Below, piece after piece: positions 11,254 to 22,930 of a stretch of 64,000 bases of DNA (position 1 is its first letter; the number at the start of each line of letters is the position of its first letter). This DNA comes from Elephas maximus indicus (taxonomy: Eukaryota > Chordata > Mammalia > Proboscidea > Elephantidae). The notes beneath the pieces are model-generated. The model had not been told where the DNA came from. It did no database searches and was given only the letters and a program-made list of their open reading frames with translations. The stretch is from the NCBI RefSeq assembly GCF_024166365.1, contig NC_064831.1, positions 84,518,268-84,582,267 on the forward strand, in the 5' to 3' direction. The position numbers and the translations under genes were made by a program.

Positions 11254-11613
11254 GTTGTTAGGTGCCCTTAGATTGTGTCTGGCTCATAGCAGCACTATGT
11301 GCGGCAGAACGAACGATTGCCCAGTCTTGCACCATCCTCGCAATCATTGCTGTTTGACCCCACTGTTGTAACCACTGTGCTAGTCCATCTCATTGAGGGC
11401 CTTCCTCTTTTTCACTGATACTTTACCAAGCATGATGCCCATCTCCAGAGACTGGTTCCTTCCTGATATGCCCAAAGTAAGCGAGACAAAGCCTCGCTAT
11501 CCTCGCTTCTAAGGAGCATTCTGGCTGTACTTCCTCCAAGACAGATTTGTTTGTTCTTCTAGCAGTCCATGGTATATTCCATATTCTTTACCAACACCGT
11601 GATTCAAATGCAG
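11254..11613 (-). mobile_element. RTE LINE 3' end, 5'-truncated
   Basis: On the minus strand this is the last 360 bases of the RTE element: 'ctgctagaagaacaaacaaa' (end of the RT polyprotein), then 'aaagaggaaggccctcaatg', and at the end the tail giving 'ttgttaggtgcc' on the plus strand. A tRNA-Gly-headed SINE in the opposite orientation starts exactly where it stops. Confidence 0.85.
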
Positions 11614-11902
11614 CACCCAGATCCAATTCCAAGCTAATGTGCCTCAGGCACAGCCAGCACCCATCTACCAGTGTTGCTGTGATGTTGAACAGGTTTTGGT
11701 GGGCTTCCAGACTAAGACTGACTAGGAAGAAAGGCCTGGTGTTCTACTTGTGAAAAATCAGTCAATGAAAACCCTATGGATCACCATGGTTCTGTCTGTA
11801 ATCAGTCATGGGGATGGCGCAGGACTGGACAGCATTTCATTGGGTTCTGCATAGGGTCGCCTTGTGTCAGGAGTTAACACTAGGGAAGCTAACAACAATT
11901 AC
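11614..11902 (+). mobile_element. tRNA-Gly-headed SINE with RTE body and tail
   Basis: The copy starts within a decayed tRNA-Gly 3' half ('ccagatccaattccaagcta'). It continues with RTE 5'-end sequence ('cagtgttgctgtgatgttga', 'gcttccagactaagactgac') and ends with an RTE-type tail ('gatggcgcaggactggacag', 'gctaacaacaa'). The same tripartite plan is seen at 35577-35863 and 47922-48112. Confidence 0.78.
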
Positions 11903-12686
11903 TAAACAGCATTCAGTAAAACAATGGTTACAATTGCTGGAGGATTTCGGGGAAAATTTCAAGGCTCAAAAACCCTAAGAAGAATCAAAAGGGAAGGCAA
12001 GAGAGTCTAAGTTATTTCATTTGATTTGAGATCATATTCTAAAATTGCCTTCATTAATCACCATGGTAGTTTAATCATTTGGCCCACTGCTCTTATTTTA
12101 CCACTGAAAAGCTGAAGCCATTAAGGGTCAAGGGTCTTCACCCAAATGCATGGGTGAGTCTGGTAGAGGTGGTGCTAGAACTCCAGTCTCCCAACCTCTG
12201 CTCCAATATTCTTTTAAAACATGGCTCTGAATCCAAGTCCTAGGATGGATGGCGGCAAGGCCACTTTCTGTTTCAAACAATGCATCAGAGCACTTCAAAG
12301 AAAAGGGAAGAAAACATAATGTGACTTACAGAAACAGGAAGCTCTTGTTGCCACCACTCCTGACATCCCAAAAATTTTGTAAAATGCCACTGACTTTAAC
12401 AGCTTCAGTGATTCACCTCTTGGCTCTTTGTCTCTAAGGCCAGCAATTTTTATAACACTTGCTAACAAGTTACCTAAGCAATGATACCAGCTTATCATGT
12501 TCCGCAAAGTGGGTGAAGAATGCAACTGTGCTCTCAGCATATTCCAGGATTAAGGGTAGTTTTTTTTCACAAAATTATGGGAAAGAAAAATCTGACATCT
12601 GGATACTTGTTAACTCATGAAGGGAGCAAAACAATTGATCACCTTTTGTTTTTTTTTTGTTTTTGAATGACGTTGCTATAAAATGA
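11903..12686. other. Unassigned sequence
   Basis: No gene or family is recognised. A patch near 12090-12190 ('gctgaagccattaagggtca', 'gtctggtagaggtggtgcta') has a MIR-like feel but cannot be anchored. Confidence 0.25.
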
Positions 12687-12724
12687 ATGTGTGTGTGTGT
12701 GCACGCATGTGTGTGTGTGTGTGG
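12687..12724 (+). repeat. (GT)n microsatellite
   Basis: A GT-dinucleotide run is interrupted once by a 'cacgcat' motif, giving two perfect blocks. Such tracts are length-variable and can adopt Z-DNA. Confidence 0.95.
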
Positions 12725-12729
12725 TAGAT

Positions 12730-12800
12730 ATACAGGTTTTCATCATAAAAGTCATATACTTGCTATATGTTCGAAGTTTTTCATAATAAAAATTTAAAAA
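12730..12800 (+). mobile_element. Possible old L1 3' end
   Basis: The run 'gttcgaagtttttcataata' followed by 'aaaatttaaaaaa' resembles the terminal bases of old mammalian L1 elements. There is too little for a family call. Confidence 0.35.
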
Positions 12801-12944
12801 ATCTAATGATGTTGAGAAGAAAATTATTTACATACATGAGCTTCTCATTGTCTTTATTATCATCACCACTCTATCCAACCGTTCAATTTCTTGTAAATCT
12901 ACTTTGATTATGAGGTATTCAAAGTATATATTACGATCACAAAA

Positions 12945-13065
12945 ATGCCCAGGTGTAGATATTATTTACAACTCACATATGAGTAAAAGAGTTAGCAAGG
13001 CAAAGGAATTTGCTCAAGGTCACCAGCTAAGTGGCTGAGCTTGACCTCATATTCTACACCGTCTG
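12945..13065 (-). mobile_element. MIR SINE
   Basis: The minus-strand MIR landmarks are present in order: 'gatattatttacaactcaca', 'ggaatttgctcaaggtcacc', 'agctaagtggctgagct'. Confidence 0.75.
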
Positions 13066-14465
13066 TTCTGTTTATTTATTTGTTTTTTGTGTTTATTCTC
13101 ATTACGAGTCTCCTACTTTCCCGGTGTGGGTCAAAAATCAACTAAAACATAGTAGAAGGTTCTAAAGACTCAAGTTTGAGATCTTGTTGTTCAAATTATA
13201 GGGTGCATGAGGCAAGCAGAAAACTCAATGATCAAGCAAAGCTTGAGTAGTAATTCCTTGGGAATATATGGATGCATTAGGAAAGAGCTGATTTGAAATG
13301 GAAATTTGCAGGACTGATTCTGTTTATTCTCTCAGATGATTCTGGAATGATGATGTCCTATTGTATAACAGGAGCTACTAGATGGATGTAGGATGGACAA
13401 GAATTCTGCTAGTCAAAGACAGCTTGGATATACTGGAGGTGCTCATCCAACTACAATAATAGCATGCCACTTCTACAGAACTCTTTGACGGTATATTTGC
13501 ACGTTTGTGTGGCTTACAAATGGGAGGTACGTAAGGGTGGTTTGGGTCATGAGTTATATCTTTGATTGTTTGCCAATTACCTTGGAAGGCAAAGTTATTT
13601 GGTGACTTCATGCTGGGTGGCTTCATTTCCAAATTACTTTAGGCCATATTGATCTAGAAGGTAATGAGATATTGTCCAAGTGGCTTGAGGAATAATCAGC
13701 ACATTCTTGGTATATATTCATGAGAATGAAAAGGAGTGTCCTGACCTAGAAATTTTGTTTGGTGGTGTTGAATCATGGAAAATTTCCTGGTCGACATTAT
13801 AAAAATTGGCAGACATTCAAAGTGGTGAGCCTTTAAATATCTGTGTGAAGTGTTAAATATCATTACTACTTGTGCAAAGATGTCATTTAGTACTGAGGCA
13901 AATGTATAAAATTTTAGTGCTAGACTCATAATGGCTTACACTTAAGGTAAGTAGGTTATTTCCTATAATAAGACCGAATAGGCTATCAGAGGTGCTGTTT
14001 CTTTGCTTTTGACTGAAATTGTATCAACTCAGTGAATCAACACTGATGTCATGGCCATCAGACCTCTCACTGGGAGTTGAAGACATTATATGAGTTGAGT
14101 GCTAGACCCTCTTATCGGGGCTGCCAGTAAGATATTCAAAGTAACAAAATTGAAAATAATAATAGTAATACAGTGCATTTTTTGGAGTGAAAAATACTAA
14201 GGACTTTTGATCTGGTTCAATCTCTTCTGGGAATTGCCTGAAAAATGACACTATAATTTGCTGAAGAGTTGAGTCACGGAATCAGATATACTAACTCCTA
14301 ATGCATTTCTCTGTGATTTTAAAAAATTTGGTCACATCTTTTCTCTCATATAATCTCTGTTTTTCTCTTCATATATATATATACCTTTTTATTTGAATTT
14401 TTAAGAATACTGTAACCAAAGAGAAAGTCTTTTAAAATACTGATAAACCAAACTGTTTGCTCTCA
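13066..14465. other. Unassigned, about 1.4 kb
   Basis: No family is recognised. Two minus-strand frames (13632-13378 and 13929-13696) of 84 and 77 codons lie close together. Neither has a motif I know. An old, decayed retroelement body is possible but cannot be shown. Confidence 0.25.
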
Positions 14466-14641
14466 AGGGAATTCCAGCTTGTTGTGACCTCCTGTTACAG
14501 AGTAGAGCTGTTCCATAGGGAATTCTTGACTGTAGGCTTCACAGAAGCATATCACCAGGCCTTTCTTCTGTGGTGCCACGGAGTGGGTTTGAACTGCCAA
14601 CCTTTAGGTTAGCAGTCGAGCACAAACTGTTTGTGCTACCC
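14466..14641 (-). mobile_element. tRNA-headed AfroSINE, body type C
   Basis: This minus-strand copy has the head at 14600-14641, 'gaagaaaggcctggtgatat' in the middle and a decayed tail. It sits directly upstream of a plus-strand MIR. Confidence 0.75.
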
Positions 14642-14654
14642 CAAGTAAAACTCC

Positions 14655-14845
14655 TATGACCAATGACACTGCTTACTAGTTGTATGACTTGGACAATTTA
14701 CTCAACCTCTCCAAGCTCAGGTCCCCTAAGTATAAAATGGCTATAATCTTCGTATTCTTCCCATAGGGCTTTTCTGAAGTTTTAATGAAATAGTCTACGC
14801 AAAGAAGAACTTGACTTAGTTCCAGGTACCATCCAATACATGTAA
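14655..14845 (+). mobile_element. MIR SINE
   Basis: The landmarks run in order: 'ctgcttactagttgtatgac', 'ttactcaacctctccaagct', 'cccctaagtataaaatggct' and 'acttgacttagttccaggta'. Both ends are ragged. Confidence 0.82.
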
Positions 14846-14970
14846 GATTAGTGATTTTCAAATTTTTTTTTATTTCAATACCCCTTTAAACTCTTAAAAA
14901 ATTACTGAGCCTCCCAAAGAGCTTTTGTTTATGTGATATCTATTTATTAATATTTACTGTGTTAGAAATT

Positions 14971-15180
14971 GGGAGCCCTGGTGGTACAGTGGTTAAAATG
15001 CTCGGCTGTAAACCAAAAGGTTGGTGGTTGGAACCTACCAGCTGCACTGCGGGATAAAGATGAAGCAGTCTGTTTCCATAAAGATTACAGCCTTGGAAAC
15101 CCTATGGGGCAGCAGTTCTACTCTGTCCTGTAGAATTGCCATGAGTCAAAATTGACTTGACAGCAGTGGGTGTGATTTTG
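14971..15180 (+). mobile_element. tRNA-headed AfroSINE, body type L
   Basis: The complete copy starts 'gggagccctggtggtacagt' and has the long middle with 'gcagtctgtttccataaaga' and a tail 'gccatgagtcaaaattgact'. A perfect 12-base target-site duplication, GTGTTAGAAATT, flanks it at 14959-14970 and 15181-15192. Confidence 0.93.
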
Positions 15181-15368
15181 GTGTTAGAAATTGAAACAGA
15201 AAATTTAAAAATATTTATGTAATTCATTTTAAATAACAACCATAAACACATTGCATGTTATTATCGCATTTTGTGAAAAATTACTATCTTTCTCAAACAA
15301 AGAAAATTTACTGAGTGACACTGCATTCCATTTCTTATAAATTTCCTAAATGCCTGGCTACAGAGAGC

Positions 15369-15566
15369 AAACCCAAACCAAACCCACTGCCGCTGAGTCA
15401 GTTCTGACTCACAGTGACCCTGTAGGGCAGAATAGAACTGCCTCGGAGGGTTTCCAAGGCTGTAAATCTTTACAGAAGCAGACGACCACATCTGCTTCCC
15501 TCAGAGCTGCTGATGGGTTCAAACCGATGACCTTTCAGTTAGCAGCCAAGTGCTTAACCACTGCAT
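15369..15566 (-). mobile_element. tRNA-headed AfroSINE, body type L
   Basis: The minus-strand copy begins on the plus strand with 'ccaaaccaaacccactgccg' (tail) and ends in the head near 'aagtgcttaaccactgc'. It interrupts the hAT-like element between 15368 and 15567. Confidence 0.85.
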
Positions 15567-16608
15567 CTGCATTCAATCTATTGTATGTTGTTTTGGTTAC
15601 AGTATATAGAGAACACGCAGGTGTGGCTGGAAAAGAGAGTAGTATTTTAGTTACCTTTTCAGATAATTGTGAAAAGTCTTCTTTAATACTACATTAAAAC
15701 TCAATAACAATAATCTCTTAAAGGTTAGCTGCAATGTAGAATCTGAATTCATCTCAGCTCACTTTTCATTCTCTATTGCACTAAAATCCATTAGTCTACT
15801 TACACTTTGAAAAGATCTTTTAGACAGGCATTATTTTTAATATCATGCATTGATCATTTGGAAAGTATTGGTCCACTGAATCAAGCAAATCTTCCAATGT
15901 TGAACACATTTTATCATACAATATTAAAAACAATCTCATTTGTTAAGGTCACCACTAACCTCATTAGGGTCTTTAAAAACTGGAAAACTGTCAAGGTCAC
16001 ATAAGGATACACAAGTTTTACAAAATTTTAATTTTTGTTTGAAAGCTTGAATTTTTTATTGACCAAAAAAAAAATACTCTCAGTTCTTTTATTTAAAGTG
16101 CAGGTTCACTTCATTGATTTTGGAGAAAAGGCCTGCATTAACACCCAAGTCTAAATAACCCTAGTTTGTTTTCAGTTGTTATTTCTTGTAAAAATGGTGC
16201 TTCATGAAGTAGTACCTGGCTCATAACTCAAACATTAAAGCAAATGTTTTTTCTTGAAACAAGCATTTTACTTGATTATGTAACAGAATTACTATATGTG
16301 TAATTCCCATTTCATCACACAGAATATTAAAGAGATGTATATTCAAATGTCAAGATTTAATAATTTTGAGGCTTGGCAAATATGGCACTACTAGACAGAA
16401 GCCCCGTGGCATCCCTTCACAGGAAAAACTAAGTAAAACAAAGACAAACATCAATCCTGGAACCCTAAGTGTCAAATGAGAGATAAAGAATTCAGTCAAG
16501 CAATGAATAAAATAAGAAACTGATAGAGAACAGAGAGTGAAGAGACATATGTGTGAAGGTCCCCTATCAACAAACGCAGCACGAGTTTATCATCTTGGAT
16601 TCCTGTTG

Positions 16609-16920
16609 GAGATTGGTGGACAGGGAGTACAGGAAAGCAGCTTCATGGAGCTGCCAGCAGGAGACAGAGCGTCTGGTAACCATGATACACGCTTCTCCAT
16701 CCCACGCTGTTCTCCCCACTGCTCAGCCTCTGCAGCTTCCTAGGTGGCTATGGCCAAACAGCTGGCCGGGAAGTACAGGGTCTGTGCCACTTGGATATAC
16801 CCCACCCATATTGGAGATCTGCTGATAGGGGTACTGGGAAGCAGCTTCATGGAGCTCCCAGCAGGAGACAGAATACCCACTGGACCTACCCTTTTGCACC
16901 ATAGCTAAACAACTGGCCCT
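16609..16920 (+). repeat. Internal duplication in L1 5' UTR
   Basis: Two similar blocks start at 16609 and 16811 and share 'aagcagcttcatggagct' and 'cagcaggagacaga'. 'aaacagctggcc' (about 16755) and 'aaacaactggcc' (about 16907) also recur after each block. L1 promoters of several mammals are built of tandem units, so this may be part of the promoter. Confidence 0.7.
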
Positions 16921-17544
16921 GCCATTGGACAAGAAAGTGAAAAGTATCATACCCACAGACAAGCAAACAACAAAGAACATACAGCCTGCATGCTCAGACA
17001 TAACCAAATAAAACGAAAAAGGAGGATGAAGCAAATGAACCTACAATCAAGAAACAAAGAAAATAACTACCGAATTTCTTAAAGACAACATCAAAACATA
17101 CAAAAAAAAAAAAAAAGGACAAGATAGTTCCAGTAGGCCTCCAAAATAAAACACCAGATGACTTTCCAATAGAAGAAAAGTCACTACCTGATAGGGAATC
17201 TGAATCTCTCGTATGCAGAGCTATACAAGAGTTGAAGCAAAAAGCACACACAAATGAGGGAAAAATACTCAAATTCATGACAAGGAAGACAATTCATGGA
17301 AATTACAGACAAAAAATGGAAGAATTCAGGAAAATAATATAGGAACAAAAATAATAATTAGAAACCCAAAAGATAAACAGGAAAACAAAACCATAATAGC
17401 CTCTAAAAAATAAAATACTTAGGATTAAATCTAACTAGAGATGTAAAAGACCTGTACAAAGAAAACTACAAAACACTACTTCAGAAACCAAAAAAGATCT
17501 ACATAAATGGAAAAATATACCATGCTCATACCAGATTCAACACT

Positions 17545-17775
17545 GTGAAAATGACAGTTCTAGTTAAAACAATTTACAGACACGATGCAATCCTGATCCA
17601 AATACCAACAACACTCTTTAAACTGATGAAAAAACTAATCATTAACTTTATATGGAAAGGGAAGAAGCCTCAGATAAGTAAAGCACTATTGAAGAAGAAG
17701 AATAAAGTAGGAGGTCTCGCACTGCCTGACTTCAGAACCTACCTTACAGCTACGGTAGTCAAAACAGCCTGGTAG
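17545..17775 (+). pseudogene. L1 ORF2 carboxyl-part fragment
   Basis: The 76-codon piece carries 'IINFIWKGKKPQISKALLKK' and ends 'KTAW', a well-known segment downstream of the RT domain in L1 ORF2. A stop follows at 17774. The next ORF2 piece (18387-18848) is in another frame, so at least one frameshift separates them. Confidence 0.88.
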
Positions 17776-18386
17776 TGGTACGACAACAGATACATTGATC
17801 AATGGAACAGAATTGAGAACCCAAATGTAAATCCAGCCACCTAGAGTCACCTGATCTTTGGCAAGGGCCCAAAGTCCATCAAATGGGGAAAAGACAGTCT
17901 AACAAATGGTGCTTGGCAAAACTGGATGTCTATTTGCAAAAAAATGAAACAGGACCCATACCTCACATCATATACAAAAACTAATTCAAAATGGGTAAAA
18001 TTCATAAATATAAAGCTCAAAACTATAAAGTTCATAGAAGAAAAAATAGGATCAACACTAGAGGCCCTAGTACATGGCATTAACTGAATACAAAGCATAA
18101 CCAACAATGCAGAAACTCCAGAAGATAAGCTAGATAACTGGAATCTCCTAAAAATTAAGCACTTATGCTTATCAAAAGCATTCACCAAAAGAATAAAAAG
18201 AGAACCTACAGACTGGGAAAAAATTGGAGGCTAATATAAATCAGACAAAGGTCTAATCTGTAAAATCTACAGGAAAATCCAACACCTCTACAACAAAAAG
18301 ACGAATAATCCAATTAAAAAATGAGCAAAGGAAATGAATAGACACCAGCAAAAAGACATTTAAGCTGCTAACAGACACATGAGGAA

Positions 18387-18848
18387 ATGCTTGCAATAAC
18401 TAGCCATTCGAGAAATGCAGATCAAAACCACAGTGAGATACCATCTCACCCCAGCATTACTGGCACCAATAAAAAAATAGGAAATAACAAATATTGGAAA
18501 GACTGCGGGGAGATTGGAACTCTTATGCACTGCTGGTGGGAATGCAAAATGATACAATCATTTTGGAAAACGATATGGCACTTCCTTAGAAAGCTAGAAA
18601 TAGAAATATCATATGATCCAGCAATCCCACTCCTAGGAATATATCCTAGAGAAATAACAGCCGTCACACAAATAGACATGTACATACCCATGTTCATTGC
18701 AGCATTGTTTACAATGGCGAAAAGATGGAAACAACCTAGATGCCCATCAACAGATAAATGGATAACCAAATTATGGTATGCACCCACAATGGAGTATTAC
18801 ACAATGATAAAGAAGGATGATGAATCTACAAAGCACCTCATAACATAG
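18387..18848 (+). pseudogene. L1 ORF2 carboxyl end, cysteine-containing region
   Basis: The 153-codon frame includes 'LMHCWWECKMIQSFWKTIW', the cysteine-rich motif region of L1 ORF2, then 'YDPAIPLLGIYPREITAV' and 'WITKLWYAPTMEYYTMIK'. Its first methionine is not the natural start. The 3' UTR follows immediately. Confidence 0.9.
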
Positions 18849-20809
18849 ATGAATCTGGACGGCATTATGCTGAGTGAAATAAGCCAATCACAAAAGGACA
18901 AATATTGTATGAAATCACTATTTTAAAAACTCAAGAAAAGGTTTACACACAGAAAGAAACAATCTTTGATGGTTACAAGAGATGTGGGGATGGAAAAAAC
19001 ACTGAATAGACAATAAGTGGTAACTTTGGTGAAGAGTAAGACAACACGCAATACTGGGGAAGCCAGCGCAACTTGTACAAGACAAGGTCATGGAAGCTCC
19101 GTAGACACATCCAAACTCCCTGAGAGACAGAATTGCTGAGCTGAGAGCTGTGGGGACCACAGTCCTAGGAAACATCTAGCTCAATTGGCATAACATAGTT
19201 CATTAAAAAAATGTTCTACATTCTACTTTGGTGAGTAGCGTCTGAAATCTTAAAAGCCTGTGAGTAGCCATTTAAGATACTCCTTAGTCTCACCCCTTTG
19301 GGAGCAAGGAAGAATGAAGAAAACTAAAGATACAAGGGAAAGGTTAGTCCAAGGGACTAATGGACTACGTTTACCATGGACTCCACCAGACTGAGTCCAG
19401 TACAATTAGATGATGCCTGGCTACCACCACTGACTGCTCTGACAGGGATCCCAGTAGTAAGTCCCAGACAGAGCTGGAGAAAAATGTACAACAAAATCCT
19501 AACTCACAAAAAAAGACCAGACTTACTGGCCTGACAGAGACTGGCAAAATCCCAAGAGTATGGCCCCCAGATACCCTTTCGGTTCAGTCATGAAGTCACT
19601 CCCGAGGTTCACCCTTCAGCCAAAGATTAGACAGGCCCATAAAACAAAATGAGATTAAATGGGTTCAACAGCCCAGGAGCAAGAACTAGAAGACGGGGAC
19701 AGGAAAGCTTGTAGTAGGAAAACCAAGGTTGAGAAGGCAGAATGTTGACATAATGTGGAGTTGTTAGCCAATGTCATAAAACAATATGTGTACTAACTGT
19801 TTAACAAGAAAACTAGTTTGTTTTGTAAACCTTGATCTAAAATACAATTAAAAAAAAAAGATTTAATAATTTTACTCCTTTAACAAGAATATCCTTAAGT
19901 TAAACTGGCATTTTATTTTTAATGTGGGTAAATGAAGGTAAAGAATACAATAATCACTTTTTGGTTTGATACCACTGCCTTGAATCAACGGAAGGCACAA
20001 GCAGTTTTGTCCACCATTATTTTTTTCAACATGAAGCAAATTCCAGCAGAGTGAAAAAAACTAAATAATACATAATTAGTATTATAAAAATGTCATTGAC
20101 CTTGTGGACCCATTGAAAGAGTCTCAAGAACCCCTGAGGTGCCTATAGACTGCACTTTGGGAACTGCCACATTAGATGACATTAATAGTACTATTACTAT
20201 TATTCCAAACACTGAAACAAAACATGGAAGAACGCATGTAGAATAAATGTCATACAGATCACCTAGATACTATATCCACCACTCATCTGTTAGCTTGTTG
20301 GAGTATGGGTGGCTTGTGTGTTGCTGCGATACTGGAAGTTATGTCATGGGTATTTCAAATACCAGTAGGGTCATCCATGGTGAACAGGTTTCAACAGAGC
20401 TTCCAGTCTAAGACACAGGAAGAAGGACCTGGTGATGTGCTTCTGAAAAAAATTGCAGAAGAACCCTGTCTGAGATACTGTCGGAAGATGAGCCCTTCAG
20501 GTTGAAAGACACTCAAAATAGAACTGGGGAAGTGTTGCCTTCTCAAAGTGAAGTCAACCTTACTTAAGTGGATGGAGCCAAGCTTTTGGAACCTTCATTT
20601 GCTGATGTGGCATGACTCCAAATGAGAAGAAACAGCTGCAAACATCCGTTAATAATTGGAGCTTGGAATGTTCCAAATGTGAGCCTAAGAAGATCAGAAG
20701 TTGTCAAAAATGAAATGGAAAACTTGACCATAGATATCCTACACGTTAGAGAGCTGAAATGAACTGGTATTGGCTGTTTTGATTTGGGCGCTATGCCGGG
20801 AATGAGAAA

Positions 20810-21193
20810 TTGAAGAAAAATGGCATCACGTCCATTGTCAAAAAAATCATTTCAAGATCTATCTTGAAATACAATGCTGTCAGTTATAGGATAATAGCCA
20901 TACACCTAAAAGGAAAACCAATTAATACAGTTATTATTCAAATTTACACATCAACCACTAATGACAAAGATGAAGAAATTGTAGGTTTTTATCAACTTCT
21001 GCAGTCTGAAGTTGATAAAACATGTAATCAGGGTGCCTTGATAATTACCAGTGATTGGAATGCAAAAGTTGAAAACAAAGAAGGAACTGTAGTTGGAAAA
21101 TATGGCCTTGGTGATAGAAACAATGCAGGAGATCCTATGATAGTATTTTGCAAGACCAATGACCTATTCACTGGAAATACTTTTTTTCAATGA
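20810..21193 (+). pseudogene. RTE endonuclease domain remnant
   Basis: This 127-codon frame covers the middle of the APE-like endonuclease that nicks the target for reverse transcription. Visible landmarks are 'IVKKIISRSILKYNAVS' near the start, 'LIITSDWNAKV' at about residues 77-87 and 'GKYGLGDRNNAGD' after it. In this family the metal-binding motif normally reads GDWN; the glycine is serine here. The frame ends shortly after the domain. Confidence 0.88.
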
Positions 21194-22314
21194 TATAAAC
21201 TGTGACTATACATGTGGACCTTGCCAGATGGAATACACAGGAATCAAATAAACTACATCTGTGGTAAGGAACAAAAGAGAAACTCAGTATCATCAATCAG
21301 ACAAGGCCAGTTGTCAACTGCAGAACAGACCATTAATTGCTCATATCCAAGTTCAAGTTGAAGCTGAGGAAAATTAAAACAAATCTACAAAAGCTAAAGT
21401 AAAACCTTCAGTATAGCTCACCTGAATTTAGAGACAATCTCAGGAACAGATTTGAGACATTGAACACTAATGACCGAAAACTAGATGAGCTGTGGGATGA
21501 CATCAAGGACATCATACATGAAGAAAGCAGGAGGTCATTAAAAAGACAGGAAAGAAAAAAAGGACCAAAACGGATGCCAGAAAAGACCCTGAAACTTGTC
21601 TTGAACGTACAGTAGCTAAAGCGAATGGAAGAAATGATGAGGTAAAAGACCTGAACAGAAGATTTCAAATGGCGGCTCCAGAAGATAAAGTATTGTAATA
21701 AAATGTGCAAAGACCTGGAGTTAGAAAAACAGAAGGGAAGAACACACACAGTGTTTCTCAAGCTGAAAGAACTGTAGAAAAAAAATTCAAGCCTTTAGTT
21801 GCAATACTAAAAGATTCAACGGGCAAAATATTGAGCAATAGAGGAAGCATCAAAAGAAGATGGAAGGAACATACATTGTCACTGTACCAAAAAGAATTGG
21901 TTGATGTTTAGCCATTTCAGGAGGTAGCATATGATCAAGAACTGATGGCACTGACGGAAAAAGCCCAAGCTGCAGAGAAAACATTGGTGAAAAACAATGC
22001 TCTAGGAATTGATGGAGTACCAATTGAGATGTTTCAACAAATGGATACAATGCTGGAAGCGCTCACTTGTCCATGCCAAAAATTTCGTAGACAGCTACCT
22101 GGCCAACTAACGAAGAGATTCATATTTGTGCCCGTTCCAAAGAAAGGAGATTCAACCGAATGCAGAAATTATCGAAAAATATCATTAATATCACAAGCAA
22201 GTAAAATTTTGCTGAAGATCATTCAAAAGCAGTTGCAATAGTACATCGACAGGGAACTGCCAGAAATTCAAGCCAGATTCAGAAGAGGATGTGGAACAAG
22301 GGAAATCATAGGTA

Positions 22315-22930
22315 ATGTCAGATGGATCTTGGCTGAAAGTGAAGAATAACAGAAAGATGTTTACCTGTGGTTTTATTAACTATGCAAAGGCATTTGACTT
22401 TGTGGATCATAACAAACTATGGACAGCATATCGAAGAATGGGAATTTCAGAACATTTAATTGTGCTCATGAAGAATCTGTATATAGACCAAGAGGCAGTC
22501 AGTTGTTCAAACAGAACAAGGAGATACTGCATGGATTAAAGTCAGGGAAGGTGTGTGTCAGGGTTGTATCCTTTCACCATTCTTATTCAATCTGTATGCT
22601 GAGCAAATAATCCTAGAAGCTGGACTACGTGAAAAAGAACATGGCATCAGGATTGGAGGAAAACTCATTAACCACCTGCTACATACAGATGACACCACCT
22701 TGCTTGCTGAAAGTGAAGAGGACTTGAAGCACTTACTGATGAAGAACAAAGACCACAGCCTTCAGTACGGATTACACTTCAACATAAAGAAAACAAAAAT
22801 CCTCACAACTGGACCAATAAGTAGCAGCATAACAGTGAAAATATTGACGTTGTCAAGGATTTCATCTTACTTAGATCCACAATTGATGCCCATGGAAGTA
22901 GCAGTCAGGAAATCAAAGGATGTAAATTAA
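22315..22930 (+). pseudogene. RTE reverse transcriptase remnant with altered active site
   Basis: Two overlapping open pieces (22315-22539 and 22553-22930) cover the RT palm in different frames, so a frameshift lies near 22520. The first has 'FINYAKAFDFVDHNKLWTAY', where the family has a D-Y-A-K-A-F-D motif; the leading aspartate is asparagine. The second has 'CILSPFLFNLYAEQII' and HTDD at residues 44-47 (22682-22693) in place of YADD. With both motifs changed, the enzyme would not be expected to work even if the frame were intact. Confidence 0.88.

Larger units (their letters stand above)
16368..19857 (+). mobile_element. L1 LINE, internally deleted, with both ends
   Basis: This L1 has a 5' UTR (16368 to about 17030), the start of ORF1, then a jump near 17390 straight into the last third of ORF2, followed by the 3' UTR and poly-A (19849-19859). 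About half of a normal 6 kb L1 is missing, including nearly all of ORF1 and the endonuclease and RT domains. AAGATTTAATAATTTT flanks it at 16352-16367 and 19858-19873: a perfect duplication (14 bases if the poly-A overlap is excluded), so the element inserted as one unit. Either it was already deleted when it inserted or it lost its middle afterwards. It lies inside the hAT-like transposon. Confidence 0.9.
14855..20166. mobile_element. hAT-like DNA transposon split by three insertions
   Basis: Four unique pieces (14855-14970, 15182-15368, 15567-16367 and 19858-20166) fit together as one old element of about 1.4 to 1.9 kb after later insertions are removed. The right end, read inward on the minus strand ('ggcagttcccaaagtgcagt', 'caggggttcttgagac'), has the form of hAT-Charlie termini. 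The left end begins 'agtgattttcaaa'. No intact transposase frame remains, though a decayed one may run on the minus strand. The 16-base duplication around the L1 proves that 16367 and 19858 were once joined. The superfamily is a recollection from similar elements. Confidence 0.55.

Noticed and set aside
13378-13929. Two adjacent minus-strand frames hinting at a retroelement gag or pol
   Set aside because: No motif could be aligned, the two frames are not in register, and the call would be a guess.
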